A stretch of DNA of 64,000 nt, taken from positions 1,118,501-1,182,500 of the forward strand of contig NZ_QBTZ01000001.1 of the NCBI RefSeq assembly GCF_003058055.1, read 5' to 3'. How positions within the stretch are numbered: the stretch's first letter is position 1; each line of letters opens with the position of its first letter. Positions 1 through 8,986 of this stretch are shown in pieces. The translations under genes were made by a program, and so were the position numbers. The notes beneath the pieces were generated by a model that was given only the letters and a program-made list of their open reading frames with translations, was not told the origin of the DNA and searched no databases. The stretch comes from Acidovorax sp. 107. GTDB lineage: Bacteria; Pseudomonadota; Gammaproteobacteria; Burkholderiales; Burkholderiaceae_C.

Positions 1-21
1 GGAGCCCAGCCGCTCAAGCGC

Positions 22-1059
22 TTAGCTGCTGCAACGCTCCACGATGGAAAAGCCGATGTCCACCACAGACTGGATGACGGCCTTGCCCTCGGCCCGATCG
101 GCGATCCACTGAGCCGCTGTCTGGCCCATGCGTGTGCCATCGATGCGCACGGTGGACAGGGCTGGGCTGACGGTCTCGGCAAAGTCAATATCGCCGAACC
201 CCACGACGGCCAGTTGCTGGGGTACCCCAATGCCGCGCACCTGCGCTTCGGTGAGCACGCCCAGTGCCAGCATGTCCGAACTGCAGAACACCGCGTCGAT
301 GTCGGGCACATCGGCCAGCAGCGCAGCCAGCCCCGCGCGGCCGTCTGCATGGGTGGTGGGCGATTTGCCCAGCCGCACGGCGGGCGGGCGCAGGCCCAGG
401 CGCAGGGCGGCCGCTTCAAAACCCTGGGCTCGTCGCGCGGCGCGTTCGTCACCGCCACTGAGCAACGCCAACCGCTGCCGCCCCTTGACAAACAGGTGCT
501 CGCACACGGCGGCGCCCAGCGCTTCGTGGCGCAGGCCCACCAGCATGTCGATGGGGGTGTCGGTGAAGTCCCAGGTTTCCACCACGGGAATGCCCGAGGC
601 CATCAGCAGCCGCCGCCCATCGGGCGAGTGCATGACCCCCGTGAGCACGATTCCGTCGGGCCGCCGTCCGACGATCGCGCGCAGCAGTTCGTCTTCGCGT
701 GAATGCGCGTAGCCCACCTGGCCCACCATGACCTGAAAGCCGCGCTGCTCCAGCGCATCGGTGAGGGCCTGCACCATTTCACCGAACAGCGGCCCTGTGA
801 GTGTTGGCACCAGTGCGGTGACCACGTGGCTGCGTGCCGAACGCAGCCCGCCCGCCACCAGGTTGGGCACGTAGCCCAGGGCAGACACCGCTTCCTGAAC
901 ACGTTCCCGCGTCCGCTCAGACACCTGCTGCGGCGTGTTGATGGCGCGCGAGACCGTGATCATCGACACGCCTGCCCGTTCGGCTACTTCGCGCAGCGTG
1001 ACGGCAGGGCGATCACGGCCGGTGAGCGGGGCGGGGCGGGCCGGGTCAGAAGCGTGCAT
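22..1059 (-). CDS. LacI/GntR-family transcriptional regulator of glucarate genes
   Basis: A 345-aa LacI-family repressor. The N-terminal helix-turn-helix reads TLREVAERAGVSMITVSRAI, followed by the hinge helix ending LGYVPN and a periplasmic-binding-protein-like effector domain (GIVLTG, DAVFCSSDMLALG, VGFGDIDFAE). The ATG at 1059 is chosen; a longer frame opens only with a TTG at 1107. It is divergent from kdgD, and a perfect palindrome lies between the two (1171-1186), so it very probably represses the glucarate genes and itself, with a sugar acid as inducer. Family is certain. The effector is inferred from context only. Confidence 0.92.
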   Translation of the reverse strand: MHASDPARPAPLTGRDRPAVTLREVAERAGVSMITVSRAINTPQQVSERTRERVQEAVSALGYVPNLVAGGLRSARSHVVTALVPTLTGPLFGEMVQALTDALEQRGFQVMVGQVGYAHSREDELLRAIVGRRPDGIVLTGVMHSPDGRRLLMASGIPVVETWDFTDTPIDMLVGLRHEALGAAVCEHLFVKGRQRLALLSGGDERAARRAQGFEAAALRLGLRPPAVRLGKSPTTHADGRAGLAALLADVPDIDAVFCSSDMLALGVLTEAQVRGIGVPQQLAVVGFGDIDFAETVSPALSTVRIDGTRMGQTAAQWIADRAEGKAVIQSVVDIGFSIVERCSS

Positions 1060-1170
1060 GGGGGTGGAGTCTAAAGGGGTAACGCGCCCGGTCGGTGTTG
1101 CTTGCAACGCCGCGCAAGGTCTGTGAGGCAGGAGATTGTTGAATAAGGGTTTTTCCTATGTTGTCTGATG

Positions 1171-1186
1171 ATGTTAACGTTAACAT
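1171..1186. promoter_or_regulatory. Predicted LacI-family operator (perfect 16-bp palindrome)
   Basis: The sequence atgttaacgttaacat is a perfect palindrome with the central CG typical of LacI/PurR/GntR-type operators. It sits about 85 bases upstream of kdgD and about 110 bases upstream of the divergent regulator gene, so one site could control both directions. Assignment to the adjacent regulator is inference. Confidence 0.75.
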
Positions 1187-1280
1187 TTGCGTATTCCGCT
1201 GACATTTTGCCGATTCAGGTCATAAACATCCAGCTTGTACGACCTTTTGCTTTCTTCCTAACCACCGCCTGCTTTTCACC

Positions 1281-2192
1281 ATGACCCCGCAAGAACTCAA
1301 AACCATCATGGGCTCCGGCCTGCTCTCGTTCCCCATCACCGACTTCGACGAGCAGGGCAACTTCCGCCCCAAGACCTACATCGAGCGCCTGGAGTGGCTG
1401 GCCCCCTATGGCGCCAGCGCCCTGTTTGCCGCCGGCGGCACGGGCGAATACTTCTCGCTCTCGGGCCCCGAGTACAGCGAGGTCATCAAGACGGCGGTGG
1501 AGACCTGCCGGGGCAAGGTGCCCATCATTGCCGGTGCCGGTGGCCCCACCCGCACGGCCATTGCCCATGCGCAAGAGGCCGAGCGCCTGGGTGCCCACGG
1601 CATCCTGCTGCTGCCGCACTACCTGACCGAAGCCGGGCAGGAAGGCCTGATCGAGCATGTGGCCCAGGTTTGCAACAGCGTGAAGTTCGGTGTGATCGTC
1701 TACAACCGTGACCGCACCAAGCTCACGGCCGAGTCCCTGGCCATCCTGGCCGAGCGTTGTCCGAACCTGGTGGGGTTCAAGGATGGTGTGGGCAATATCG
1801 AGACCATGTCGTCCATCTACATGAAGCTGGGGGACCGTTTCTCGTACCTGGGCGGCCTGCCCACGGCCGAGGTGTATGCAGCCGCCTACAAGGCGCTGGG
1901 CACGCCGGTGTATTCGTCAGCCGTCTTCAACTTCATTCCGAAGACCGCGATGGAGTTCTACCAGGCGGTGGCGAGTGACGACACGGCCACGCAGCACCGG
2001 CTGCTCAAGTCGTTCTTCATGCCGTACCTGGCCATCCGCAACCGGGTAGAGGGCTATGGGGTGTCGATCATCAAGGCGGGTGCGCGCATCGTGGGCCATG
2101 ACGGTGGGCCGGTGCGGGCGCCGCTGGTGGACCTCAAGCCCAGCGAGATGGAAGAGCTCAAGGCGCTGATTGACAAGCTCGGGCCGCAGTAA
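1281..2192 (+). CDS. kdgD: 5-dehydro-4-deoxyglucarate dehydratase
   Basis: A 303-aa DapA-superfamily enzyme that converts 5-keto-4-deoxy-D-glucarate to 2-oxoglutarate semialdehyde with loss of water and CO2, the second step of glucarate catabolism. Visible family marks are the [10 protein letters not shown] loop, the conserved tyrosine in GVIVYNRD and the Schiff-base lysine in [10 protein letters not shown]. Length matches the family. It is the first gene of a run kdgD - Bug receptor - gudD. The semialdehyde dehydrogenase that would finish the pathway is not in the window. Confidence 0.95.
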   Translation: MTPQELKTIMGSGLLSFPITDFDEQGNFRPKTYIERLEWLAPYGASALFAAGGTGEYFSLSGPEYSEVIKTAVETCRGKVPIIAGAGGPTRTAIAHAQEAERLGAHGILLLPHYLTEAGQEGLIEHVAQVCNSVKFGVIVYNRDRTKLTAESLAILAERCPNLVGFKDGVGNIETMSSIYMKLGDRFSYLGGLPTAEVYAAAYKALGTPVYSSAVFNFIPKTAMEFYQAVASDDTATQHRLLKSFFMPYLAIRNRVEGYGVSIIKAGARIVGHDGGPVRAPLVDLKPSEMEELKALIDKLGPQ

Positions 2193-2282
2193 CGACGGGC
2201 CACACCCCCCGCAGAAATCCAAGGATCGAGGCCCCGCAAGAGGGCCACCGACCGCCACCCATTACCTCCGGAGACTTTCACC

Positions 2283-3263
2283 ATGTTCATGAAGAAATTG
2301 CTGCTGGTTGCCAGCGCCTGCAGTCTGGCCTTGGCCGCATCGGCCCAGACCGGCACCCCTGCCGCTTGGCCTGAAAAGCCTGTCACGATCGTTGTTCCCT
2401 TCCCTGCAGGCGGTTCCACCGACATGGTGGCCCGTGCCATGGCCGTGAACATGGGTGACAAGCTGGGCCAGAACTTCGTGGTGGACAACCGCCCCGGTGC
2501 CACGGGCACGCTGGGGGCCGGCATGGTCAAACGCGCGCCGGCCGATGGCTACACGCTGCTGGTGTCTTCACTCGGTGCCTTCGTCGTGGCGCCGCACCTG
2601 CTGAAGACCGTGCCGTACGACGCGCTCAAGGATTTCGACTACATCACCGTGCCCGTGCAGGCACCCAATGTGCTGGTGGCAGCCCCGGGCCAGAAGGCGC
2701 GCACCGTGAAGGAGGTGATCGCCCAGCTCAAGGCCAACCCGGGCAAGGTGAGTTTTGCGAGCTCGGGCAATGGTTCGTCGGACCACCTCTCGGCCGAAGT
2801 GTTCTGGCAGCAAAGCGGCACTGAGGGCCTGCACATCCCCTACAAGGGCGGCGCACCGGCCATCAACGACCTGCTGGGCGGGCAGGTGGAGTTCTCGTTC
2901 CAGAACGTGAACGCGGTGCTGCAGCACATCCGTGCGGGCAAGCTGCATGCCATTGCCGTCACCGGCGACAAGCGCAGCCCCGTGCTGCCCGACGTGCCCA
3001 CCCTGGCCGAGGCTGGCGTGGCCGGTGCCGAGGTGTACTCGTGGCAGGGCATGGCCGCGCCCAAGGGCCTGCCGCCAGCAATCAAGAAGAAGCTGTCGGA
3101 CGCCGCTATCGCCGCCATCAACGACCCTGCCGTGAAAAAGCGCATGCTGGACCAGGGCCTGGAGATTGTGGGCAGCACGCCCGAAGCCTTCACTGCCTAC
3201 CAAGCGCGCGAATTCGCCCGTTGGAAGACCGTGATCGAAACCCGAAAGATCACCGCTGATTGA
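2283..3263 (+). CDS. Bug-family (TctC-like) periplasmic solute-binding protein
   Basis: A 326-aa exported receptor of the tripartite tricarboxylate transporter class. A signal peptide ends near ASAQT. The Bug signature follows: [23 protein letters not shown], the [12 protein letters not shown] loop and the [19 protein letters not shown] segment. A strong ribosome site (ggagac) lies just upstream. Its position between kdgD and gudD suggests it binds glucarate or a related aldarate. No TctA or TctB membrane partners are encoded nearby, as is common for Bug proteins in Burkholderiales. The substrate is inferred only from neighbours. Confidence 0.93.
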   Translation: MFMKKLLLVASACSLALAASAQTGTPAAWPEKPVTIVVPFPAGGSTDMVARAMAVNMGDKLGQNFVVDNRPGATGTLGAGMVKRAPADGYTLLVSSLGAFVVAPHLLKTVPYDALKDFDYITVPVQAPNVLVAAPGQKARTVKEVIAQLKANPGKVSFASSGNGSSDHLSAEVFWQQSGTEGLHIPYKGGAPAINDLLGGQVEFSFQNVNAVLQHIRAGKLHAIAVTGDKRSPVLPDVPTLAEAGVAGAEVYSWQGMAAPKGLPPAIKKKLSDAAIAAINDPAVKKRMLDQGLEIVGSTPEAFTAYQAREFARWKTVIETRKITAD

Positions 3264-3312
3264 GTTCTACCAGGGGCGCCTTTGTGTTCCCCATTCTCGT
3301 TTCCCGAACACC

Positions 3313-4665
3313 ATGACCAACTCTTCCCATCCTTCTGCCACCAGCACCCCCCTCATCACCGAGCTGCGCGTGGTGCCCGTGGCGGGCCACGACAGCATGC
3401 TCATGAACCTGAGCGGCGCGCACGGCCCGTTCTTCACACGCAACCTGCTCATCTTGCGTGACAGCGCAGGCAACACCGGGGTGGGCGAGGTACCTGGCGG
3501 CGAGAAGATCCGCCAGACCATCGAGGACGCGCGCCCGTTGATCGTGGGCCAGCCCGTGGGCCACCACAACGCCGTGCTCAATGCCATGCGCGCCCAGTTT
3601 GCCGACCGCGATGCGGGCGGGCGCGGCCTGCAGACCTTTGACCTGCGCATCACCATCCATGCCGTGACGGCGGTGGAATCGGCCTTTCTCGATCTGCTGG
3701 GCCAGCACCTGGGCGTGCCCGTGGCCGCGCTGCTGGGCGACGGCGTGCAGCGCACCTCGGTGCAGATGCTGGGCTACCTGTTCTATGTGGGCGACCGTAC
3801 CCAAACCGACCTGGCCTACCGCACCGAGCCTGGCGCCGACAACGACTGGTTCCGCCTGCGCAACGAAAAGGCCATGAATGCCGAGGGCATCGTGCGCCTG
3901 GCCGAGGCCGCGTACCAGCGCTACGGCTTTGCAGACTTCAAGCTCAAGGGCGGTGTGCTGCGGGGCGAGGAAGAGGTCGAGGCCATCCGCGCGCTGCACG
4001 AGCGTTTCCCAGACGCGCGCGTGACGCTGGACCCCAACGGTGGCTGGCTGCTGAAAGATGCCATCCGCATCACGCGCGACCTGCATGGCGTGATGGCCTA
4101 TGCCGAAGACCCCTGCGGCGCCGAAGGCGTGTTCTCGGGCCGTGAGGTGATGGCCGAGTTCCGCCGCGCCACGGGCCTGCCCACCGCTACCAACATGGTG
4201 GCCACAGACTGGCGCGAAATGGCGCACAGCCTGGCCCTGCAGTCGGTGGACATCCCTCTGGCTGACCCGCACTTTTGGACCATGGCGGGGTCGGTGCGCG
4301 TGGCGCAGATGTGCCAGGCCTTTGGCCTGACCTGGGGCTCGCATTCCAACAACCACTTCGACGTGTCGCTGGCCATGTTCACCCACGTGGGCGCCGCCGC
4401 CCCGGGCCGCGTGACGGCCATCGACACGCACTGGATCTGGCAGGACGGCGAGCGTCTGACCAAACAGCCGTTCCAGATCAAGAATGGTTTCATTGACCTG
4501 CCCCAAAAGCCCGGCTTGGGCGTGGAACTGGACATGGACGAGGTGGAGCGCGCGCACCGCCTGTATTTGCAGCATGGCCTGGGCGCACGCGACGATGCGA
4601 TGGCAATGCAGTACCTGATTCCAGGCTGGAAGTTCAACAACAAGTCGCCCTGTATGGTGCGTTGA
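3313..4665 (+). CDS. gudD: Glucarate dehydratase
   Basis: A 450-aa enolase-superfamily enzyme that dehydrates D-glucarate to 5-keto-4-deoxyglucarate, the substrate of KdgD. Seen are the capping domain, the KxK-type catalytic lysine region in ADFKLKGG, the metal-ligand strand TLDPNGGW, the AEDPCG segment and the [14 protein letters not shown] region carrying a catalytic histidine. Length and motif order fit GudD well. It is third in the glucarate cluster and is followed by a strong hairpin terminator. Confidence 0.95.
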   Translation: MTNSSHPSATSTPLITELRVVPVAGHDSMLMNLSGAHGPFFTRNLLILRDSAGNTGVGEVPGGEKIRQTIEDARPLIVGQPVGHHNAVLNAMRAQFADRDAGGRGLQTFDLRITIHAVTAVESAFLDLLGQHLGVPVAALLGDGVQRTSVQMLGYLFYVGDRTQTDLAYRTEPGADNDWFRLRNEKAMNAEGIVRLAEAAYQRYGFADFKLKGGVLRGEEEVEAIRALHERFPDARVTLDPNGGWLLKDAIRITRDLHGVMAYAEDPCGAEGVFSGREVMAEFRRATGLPTATNMVATDWREMAHSLALQSVDIPLADPHFWTMAGSVRVAQMCQAFGLTWGSHSNNHFDVSLAMFTHVGAAAPGRVTAIDTHWIWQDGERLTKQPFQIKNGFIDLPQKPGLGVELDMDEVERAHRLYLQHGLGARDDAMAMQYLIPGWKFNNKSPCMVR

Positions 4666-4713
4666 AGCCGGGCACCGCGTGACCGAGGCCGCCCTGCGGT
4701 ACCGAGGTCCGGC

Positions 4714-4743
4714 AAAAAAAAGCCCTCCAGTGGAGGGCTTTTT
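4714..4743. terminator. Rho-independent terminator shared by convergent gudD and the sensor kinase gene
   Basis: An A-run, stem gccctcca/tggagggc and T-run form a symmetric hairpin between two convergent genes, so it can work on both strands. Confidence 0.85.
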
Positions 4744-4769
4744 GCATGGCCCGGGGCCGGGTATTTGTA

Positions 4770-6299
4770 TTACGCCACCCGGTCCTCCGCCCGCCGCCGG
4801 GGCAGCTGGCGCTTGACGGAGGGCCGTTGCAGGCGCTGCTTGGGGTCCGTGCCTTCTGGCAGGCTGGTGGCACGCTGCAGTTGCAGGTGGGCTACCAGGC
4901 CGCCGGTGCTGGAGTTGGCCAGCGCAAAAATGCCGCCCATGCGCTGCACCGTCTTGTCCACAATCGACAGCCCCAGGCCCGCACCCGCCGCTGCAGTGCG
5001 CGCCGAGTCGCCTCGGAAGAACGGCTTGGTGAGGTTGGACAGTTGCTCGGGCGGCACGCCAGGCCCATGGTCGCGCAGCTTGATGAGCACCCAGTTCTCG
5101 CGGCTTTTGGCTGCAATGTCCACGTTGGTGATGCCCGTGTCATTGTTCTTGCCATAGCGCCTGGCGTTTTCCAGCAGGTTGGAGATCACCCGCGCCAGTT
5201 CCACTTCGTCCGCCAGCACGTTCAGGTCTTCAGGCACCGCCATGGTGATCTGCAGCTCGCGGTGGTCTTGCACCGCGTACACACACGATGACACCACCGC
5301 ATGCAGGTTCACAGGCGTGAGCGTCACGTGGTCGGGCCGTGCGTAGTCCAGGAACTTGTCGATGGTGGCGTCGAGCTGAACGATGTCGGCCACCATGTGC
5401 TCGCGGGCCACTTCGTCGGTCACGCTCATCTCGGTTTCGAGCCGCAGGCGCGCCAGGGGCGTGCGCAAGTCGTGCGAAATGCCTGCCAGCATCACGGCGC
5501 GGTCCTGCTCCAGCTTGGCCAGCTTTTGGGCCATGCGGTTGAAGCCGATGTTCACCTCGCGGATTTCGCTGGTCACCACTTCTTCGTCGAGGTGGCTGGC
5601 AGCAAAGTCACCGTCTTTGACCCGGTTGGCCGCATACGACAGCTGCTTGAGCGGGCGGTTGATGAGCCGCGCAATCGCAGCGGCACCGGCCAGCGACAGC
5701 GCGGCGGCCGTGATCAGCCAGATCAGCCAGGTGCGCCCGCCCGCCGGGCTGAAGCGCGAACGATCCATCAGCAGCCAGTTGGGGTCGCCATTGATGTTGA
5801 AGCCGACCCACAGGCCGTTTTCTCCGTTCACGCTTTGCGCCACGATGGTGTCCGGGCCCAGGCGCATGGTCAGCTCGTCGGTCAGGCGGTTGCCCAGGGC
5901 CGTCGGGTCGAGCAGTGCGTATTTGTCCTTGGGCTCGCGCGGCAGGATGCGGACCCCTTCCTGGTCGGCCATGGTCTTGATCAGCGACACGCGCGCGATG
6001 GCGTCGGAGTGCACCAGCGCCGCGCGGCTCAGGTTGACCAGCGACGCAATCTGCTGTGCTGTCTGCAGCGTGCGCGGTTCAAACTCCAGCGCGCGCAGGG
6101 TCTGCAGCCACGCCAGGATGCTGCCCACCAGCAGCAGCGCGAGCAAAAAGAACGTGCGCCAGAAAAGGTTCAGACCCACGCGCGCACGTTGTTCCCGTGC
6201 CCGCCGAATGGCCTCCAGCGGGGCGGGGCTGGTAGCGTCGGAGGGGGCGGTGACAGACATTCGGGACGAAGATCTGGGCTTGCCCTCGGTGTTGGCCAT
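4770..6299 (-). CDS. EnvZ-like sensor histidine kinase
   Basis: A 509-aa inner-membrane kinase. Transmembrane segments lie near residues 45-65 (FFLLALLLVGSILAW) and 190-210, with a periplasmic domain between them. These are followed by HAMP (NRPLKQLSYAANRVKDGD), HisKA with the phosphorylated histidine in ISHDLRTPLARLRLE, and an HATPase domain with N box (NLLENARRYG), DHGPGVP and GAGLGLSIV. A basic tail of about 35 residues follows the catalytic domain. The start lies 6 bases after the response regulator stop, so the pair is an operon. It looks closest to EnvZ/OmpR-type systems; the stimulus is unknown. Confidence 0.9.
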   Translation of the reverse strand: MANTEGKPRSSSRMSVTAPSDATSPAPLEAIRRAREQRARVGLNLFWRTFFLLALLLVGSILAWLQTLRALEFEPRTLQTAQQIASLVNLSRAALVHSDAIARVSLIKTMADQEGVRILPREPKDKYALLDPTALGNRLTDELTMRLGPDTIVAQSVNGENGLWVGFNINGDPNWLLMDRSRFSPAGGRTWLIWLITAAALSLAGAAAIARLINRPLKQLSYAANRVKDGDFAASHLDEEVVTSEIREVNIGFNRMAQKLAKLEQDRAVMLAGISHDLRTPLARLRLETEMSVTDEVAREHMVADIVQLDATIDKFLDYARPDHVTLTPVNLHAVVSSCVYAVQDHRELQITMAVPEDLNVLADEVELARVISNLLENARRYGKNNDTGITNVDIAAKSRENWVLIKLRDHGPGVPPEQLSNLTKPFFRGDSARTAAAGAGLGLSIVDKTVQRMGGIFALANSSTGGLVAHLQLQRATSLPEGTDPKQRLQRPSVKRQLPRRRAEDRVA

Positions 6300-6305
6300 G
6301 GGCTA

Positions 6306-7037
6306 TCAGCTCGTTCCGTCCGGCACAAACACGTAGCCCACACCCCAGACGGTCTGGATGTAGCGGGGCGCTGCGGCGTCCACTTCCACCAGCTTGCGCA
6401 GGCGCGAGACCTGCACGTCCAGGCTGCGGTCAAAGGGCTCGAACTCGCGGCCGCGTGCCAGCAGCGCCAGCTTTTCGCGCGACAGGGGCTGGCGCGGGTG
6501 GCGCACCAGGGCCTTGAGCATGGCGAATTCGCCAGTGGTCAGGGGCAGCTCTTCGCCGTTGCGCTGCAGCGCGCGCGTGCCCAGGTCGAAGGTGAAGGGG
6601 CCAAAGGTGACGACTTCGTTGTCGCCCGAGGGGGCGCCCGGGGCTTCTTGAGCGGGGCGGCGGCGCAGCACGGCGTGGATGCGGGCGAGCAGCTCGCGGG
6701 GGTTGAAGGGCTTGCCCAGGTAGTCGTCGGCACCCACTTCGAGGCCCACGATGCGGTCCACGTCCTCGCCCTTGGCGGTGAGCATGATGATGGGGGTGCG
6801 GTCATTGGCAGCGCGCAGGCGGCGGCAGATCGACAGACCGTCTTCGCCGGGCATCATCAGGTCCAGCACGATGATGTCCACCGTTTCGCGCAGCAGCAGG
6901 CGGTTGAGGGCCTTGCCGTCTTCGGCAACCATGACTTCAAAACCCTCTTGGGTGAGGTAGCGGCGCAGCAGGTCGCGGATGCGGGCGTCGTCGTCCACTA
7001 CCAGAACTTTGTCGGTGCGATTGGGTGTTGTGGCCAT
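6306..7037 (-). CDS. ompR: OmpR-like response regulator
   Basis: A 243-aa two-domain regulator. The receiver domain has the acidic pocket VDDDARIRD, the phospho-acceptor aspartate in IIVLDLMMPGEDG, the threonine in MLTAKGED and the lysine in GKPFNPRELLARI. The C-terminal winged helix ends TVWGVGYVFVPDG. The ATG at 7037 is preferred over an in-frame TTG at 7070. It is expressed with the kinase downstream and is divergent from the SIMPL-domain gene. OmpR is the closest family, and the symbol carries some uncertainty. Confidence 0.88.
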   Translation of the reverse strand: MATTPNRTDKVLVVDDDARIRDLLRRYLTQEGFEVMVAEDGKALNRLLLRETVDIIVLDLMMPGEDGLSICRRLRAANDRTPIIMLTAKGEDVDRIVGLEVGADDYLGKPFNPRELLARIHAVLRRRPAQEAPGAPSGDNEVVTFGPFTFDLGTRALQRNGEELPLTTGEFAMLKALVRHPRQPLSREKLALLARGREFEPFDRSLDVQVSRLRKLVEVDAAAPRYIQTVWGVGYVFVPDGTS

Positions 7038-7251
7038 GTTGATCTCAAGTCCAATTTGTAACAGAGCCAATTCTGACCAGTTGGAACGCCGAAGTTCGGG
7101 TTTGAGGGCCGGGTTTGACCAACTGTTACAAGTTTTGCCCAGCTTCGCACCTCGTGCGACAGGGCTTTGTCAAGGGCGTAGCGCACTGCGGTTAAGGTGG
7201 TGCCCCGCACCCCTGGCAACCGGGGCGTGCACCGATGACAAGGACCGCGTG

Positions 7252-7968
7252 ATGATGAAAAATACTACCAAATTGATAGCTATATGCTCAATGATTACCT
7301 GCGCTAGCGGCGTTTTTGCCCAAAATGCACCCGCCCCTGAGCTGCGCAACGTGGTGCAGCTGTCGGCCACGGGCACGGTGGAGGTGCAGCAAGACCTGCT
7401 GGTGCTCAACCTTGCCACCAGCAAGGAGGCCGCCGATGCCGCTACCGTACAAACCCAACTCAAGCAGGCGCTGGATGCTGCACTGACCGAGGCAAAGCGC
7501 AATGCGCAGCCCGGACAGCTGGACGTGCGCACCGGTCCGTTCGGGCTTTACCCACGCTACGGCAAGGACGGCAAGATCAACGGCTGGCAGGGACGTGCCG
7601 AACTGGTGCTGGAGGGGCGTGACTTTGCACGCATCACGGCCACTGCCGGCAAGATTCAGACCCTGACCATCAGCCAGGTCGCGTTTGGCCTGTCGCGCGA
7701 AGCACGCGCCAAGGTGGAGTCCGAGGCACAGACCCAGGCCATCGAGCAGTTCAAGGCCCGTGCGGCCGAGCTGGCCAAGGGTTTTGGATTTGCCAACTAC
7801 AGCCTGCGCGAAGTGGCCGTGAACAGCAATGAGATGTCGCCCGGCCCTCGGCCCCGCATGATGGCCGCCGAGGCCAAGGCGGCGTCTTTTTCAGACTCTG
7901 CCGTGCCGGTCGAAGCGGGCAAGGCCCAGGTCACGGTGAACGTGTCGGGCTCGGTGCAGATGCGCTGA
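7252..7968 (+). CDS. Exported SIMPL-domain (DUF541) protein
   Basis: A 238-aa secreted protein with a SIMPL/DUF541 domain: VVQLSATGTVEVQQDLLVLNL at the start, WQGRAELVLEGRD in the middle, and AKVESEAQTQAIEQFKARAAELAKGFGF towards the end. Homologues are periplasmic or outer-membrane oligomeric proteins of unclear function, some linked to oxidative stress. The ATG at 7252 has aagga 7 bases upstream. The signal peptide (cleavage after GVFA-Q) is encoded almost entirely by a copy of the dispersed repeat found elsewhere in the window, which is unusual. Confidence 0.85.
   Translation: MMKNTTKLIAICSMITCASGVFAQNAPAPELRNVVQLSATGTVEVQQDLLVLNLATSKEAADAATVQTQLKQALDAALTEAKRNAQPGQLDVRTGPFGLYPRYGKDGKINGWQGRAELVLEGRDFARITATAGKIQTLTISQVAFGLSREARAKVESEAQTQAIEQFKARAAELAKGFGFANYSLREVAVNSNEMSPGPRPRMMAAEAKAASFSDSAVPVEAGKAQVTVNVSGSVQMR
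7268..7326 (+). repeat. Dispersed palindromic repeat, copy 1 (inside a signal-peptide coding region)
   Basis: It carries the family core aattgatagct, an A/T-rich middle, gcgctagcggc and the tail ttgcccaaaatg. It lies wholly inside the SIMPL gene, codons about 7 to 25, and is read in frame as KLIAICSMITCASGVFAQ. Confidence 0.7.
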
Positions 7969-8000
7969 GGCCCCTGCGCCACTGGGTGAGGCCTGTTTGA

Positions 8001-8055
8001 AGTAAAAATGGCTGCAAGCGCTAGTGCAATAAGCGCTGGCAGCTATCAAAAATAG
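8001..8055 (-). repeat. Dispersed palindromic repeat, copy 2
   Basis: Well-conserved copy between the convergent SIMPL and bdhA genes. Read on the minus strand it gives tttgatagctgccagcgctt, attgcactagcgcttgcagc and catttt. The two arms gctgccagcgctt and agcgcttgcagc form a hairpin. It may double as a transcription terminator. Confidence 0.75.
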
Positions 8056-8087
8056 AGCTAAATGCTCTGTGCCGGCTCCGCGCAGGC

Positions 8088-8870
8088 TTACTGCGCAGCC
8101 CAGCCCCCGTCCATGTTCCAGGCCACACCGCGCACGTTGTTGGCCGCGGGGGAGCAGAAGAACACGGCCAGTTCGCCCAGCTCTTCGGGCGTGGTGAACT
8201 GCATCGAAGGCTCCTTCTCGCCCAGCAGCAGCTTCTTGGCCTCTTCGTTCGAGATGCCGTGTTCGGCGGCCTTGGCGTCCACCTGCTTTTGAACCAGCGG
8301 CGTCAGCACCCAGCCGGGGCAGATGGCGTTGCAGGTCACACCGGTGGCGGCGTTTTCCAGCGCGGTGACCTTGGTCAGGCCCACGATGCCGTGCTTGGCG
8401 GCTACATAGGCGGACTTCTGGGCCGAGCCCACCAGCCCGTGTACCGACGCCACATTGATGATGCGGCCCCAGTTGGCGCTCTTCATCGCGGGCAGGGCCA
8501 GGCGCGAGGTGTGGAAGGCGCTGGTCAGGTTGATGGCGATGATGGCGTCCCAGCGTTCGACGGGGAAGTTCTCGACATTGGCCACATGCTGGATGCCTGC
8601 GTTGTTGACCAGGATGTCCACGCGGCCGAACTGGCTGGCGCTGTACTTCATCATGTCTTCGATGTCGGCCGCCCGGCTCATGTCGGCGCCGTGATAGGCC
8701 ACCTGGGCGCCCGCGGCCTCACCGGCGGCCAGTACTTCGGCACGGGGGCCATCCACATCGCCAAAGCCGTTAAGCACGATGTTGGCACCCTGGCGCGCCA
8801 GGGCCTTGGCGATGCCAAGACCAATGCCGCTGGTGGAGCCGGTGACGAGGGCAGTTTTGCCTTTCAGCAT
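8088..8870 (-). CDS. bdhA: 3-hydroxybutyrate dehydrogenase (short-chain dehydrogenase)
   Basis: A 260-aa classical SDR enzyme interconverting D-3-hydroxybutyrate and acetoacetate, linking polyhydroxybutyrate breakdown to central metabolism. Seen are the NAD motif TGSTSGIGLGIA, NNAGIQ, the catalytic serine in INVASVHGLVGS, the YVAAK pair, and CPGWVLTPLV with QKQ, typical of bacterial 3HBDH. The ATG at 8870 is preceded by ggagag. A longer frame runs upstream but starts before the conserved N-terminus. The PHB regulator phaR lies 4 kb away. Confidence 0.92.
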   Translation of the reverse strand: MLKGKTALVTGSTSGIGLGIAKALARQGANIVLNGFGDVDGPRAEVLAAGEAAGAQVAYHGADMSRAADIEDMMKYSASQFGRVDILVNNAGIQHVANVENFPVERWDAIIAINLTSAFHTSRLALPAMKSANWGRIINVASVHGLVGSAQKSAYVAAKHGIVGLTKVTALENAATGVTCNAICPGWVLTPLVQKQVDAKAAEHGISNEEAKKLLLGEKEPSMQFTTPEELGELAVFFCSPAANNVRGVAWNMDGGWAAQ

Positions 8871-8986
8871 GGGAGTCTCTCCGAATGAATTACGATGCGA
8901 CGACAAGAAAAAGTCGGCACTCAAGGGCAAGCGATGGGTGCCAACGACCACAGCATTATCGAGCGCTGCCCCCGGATTTCGCACCC

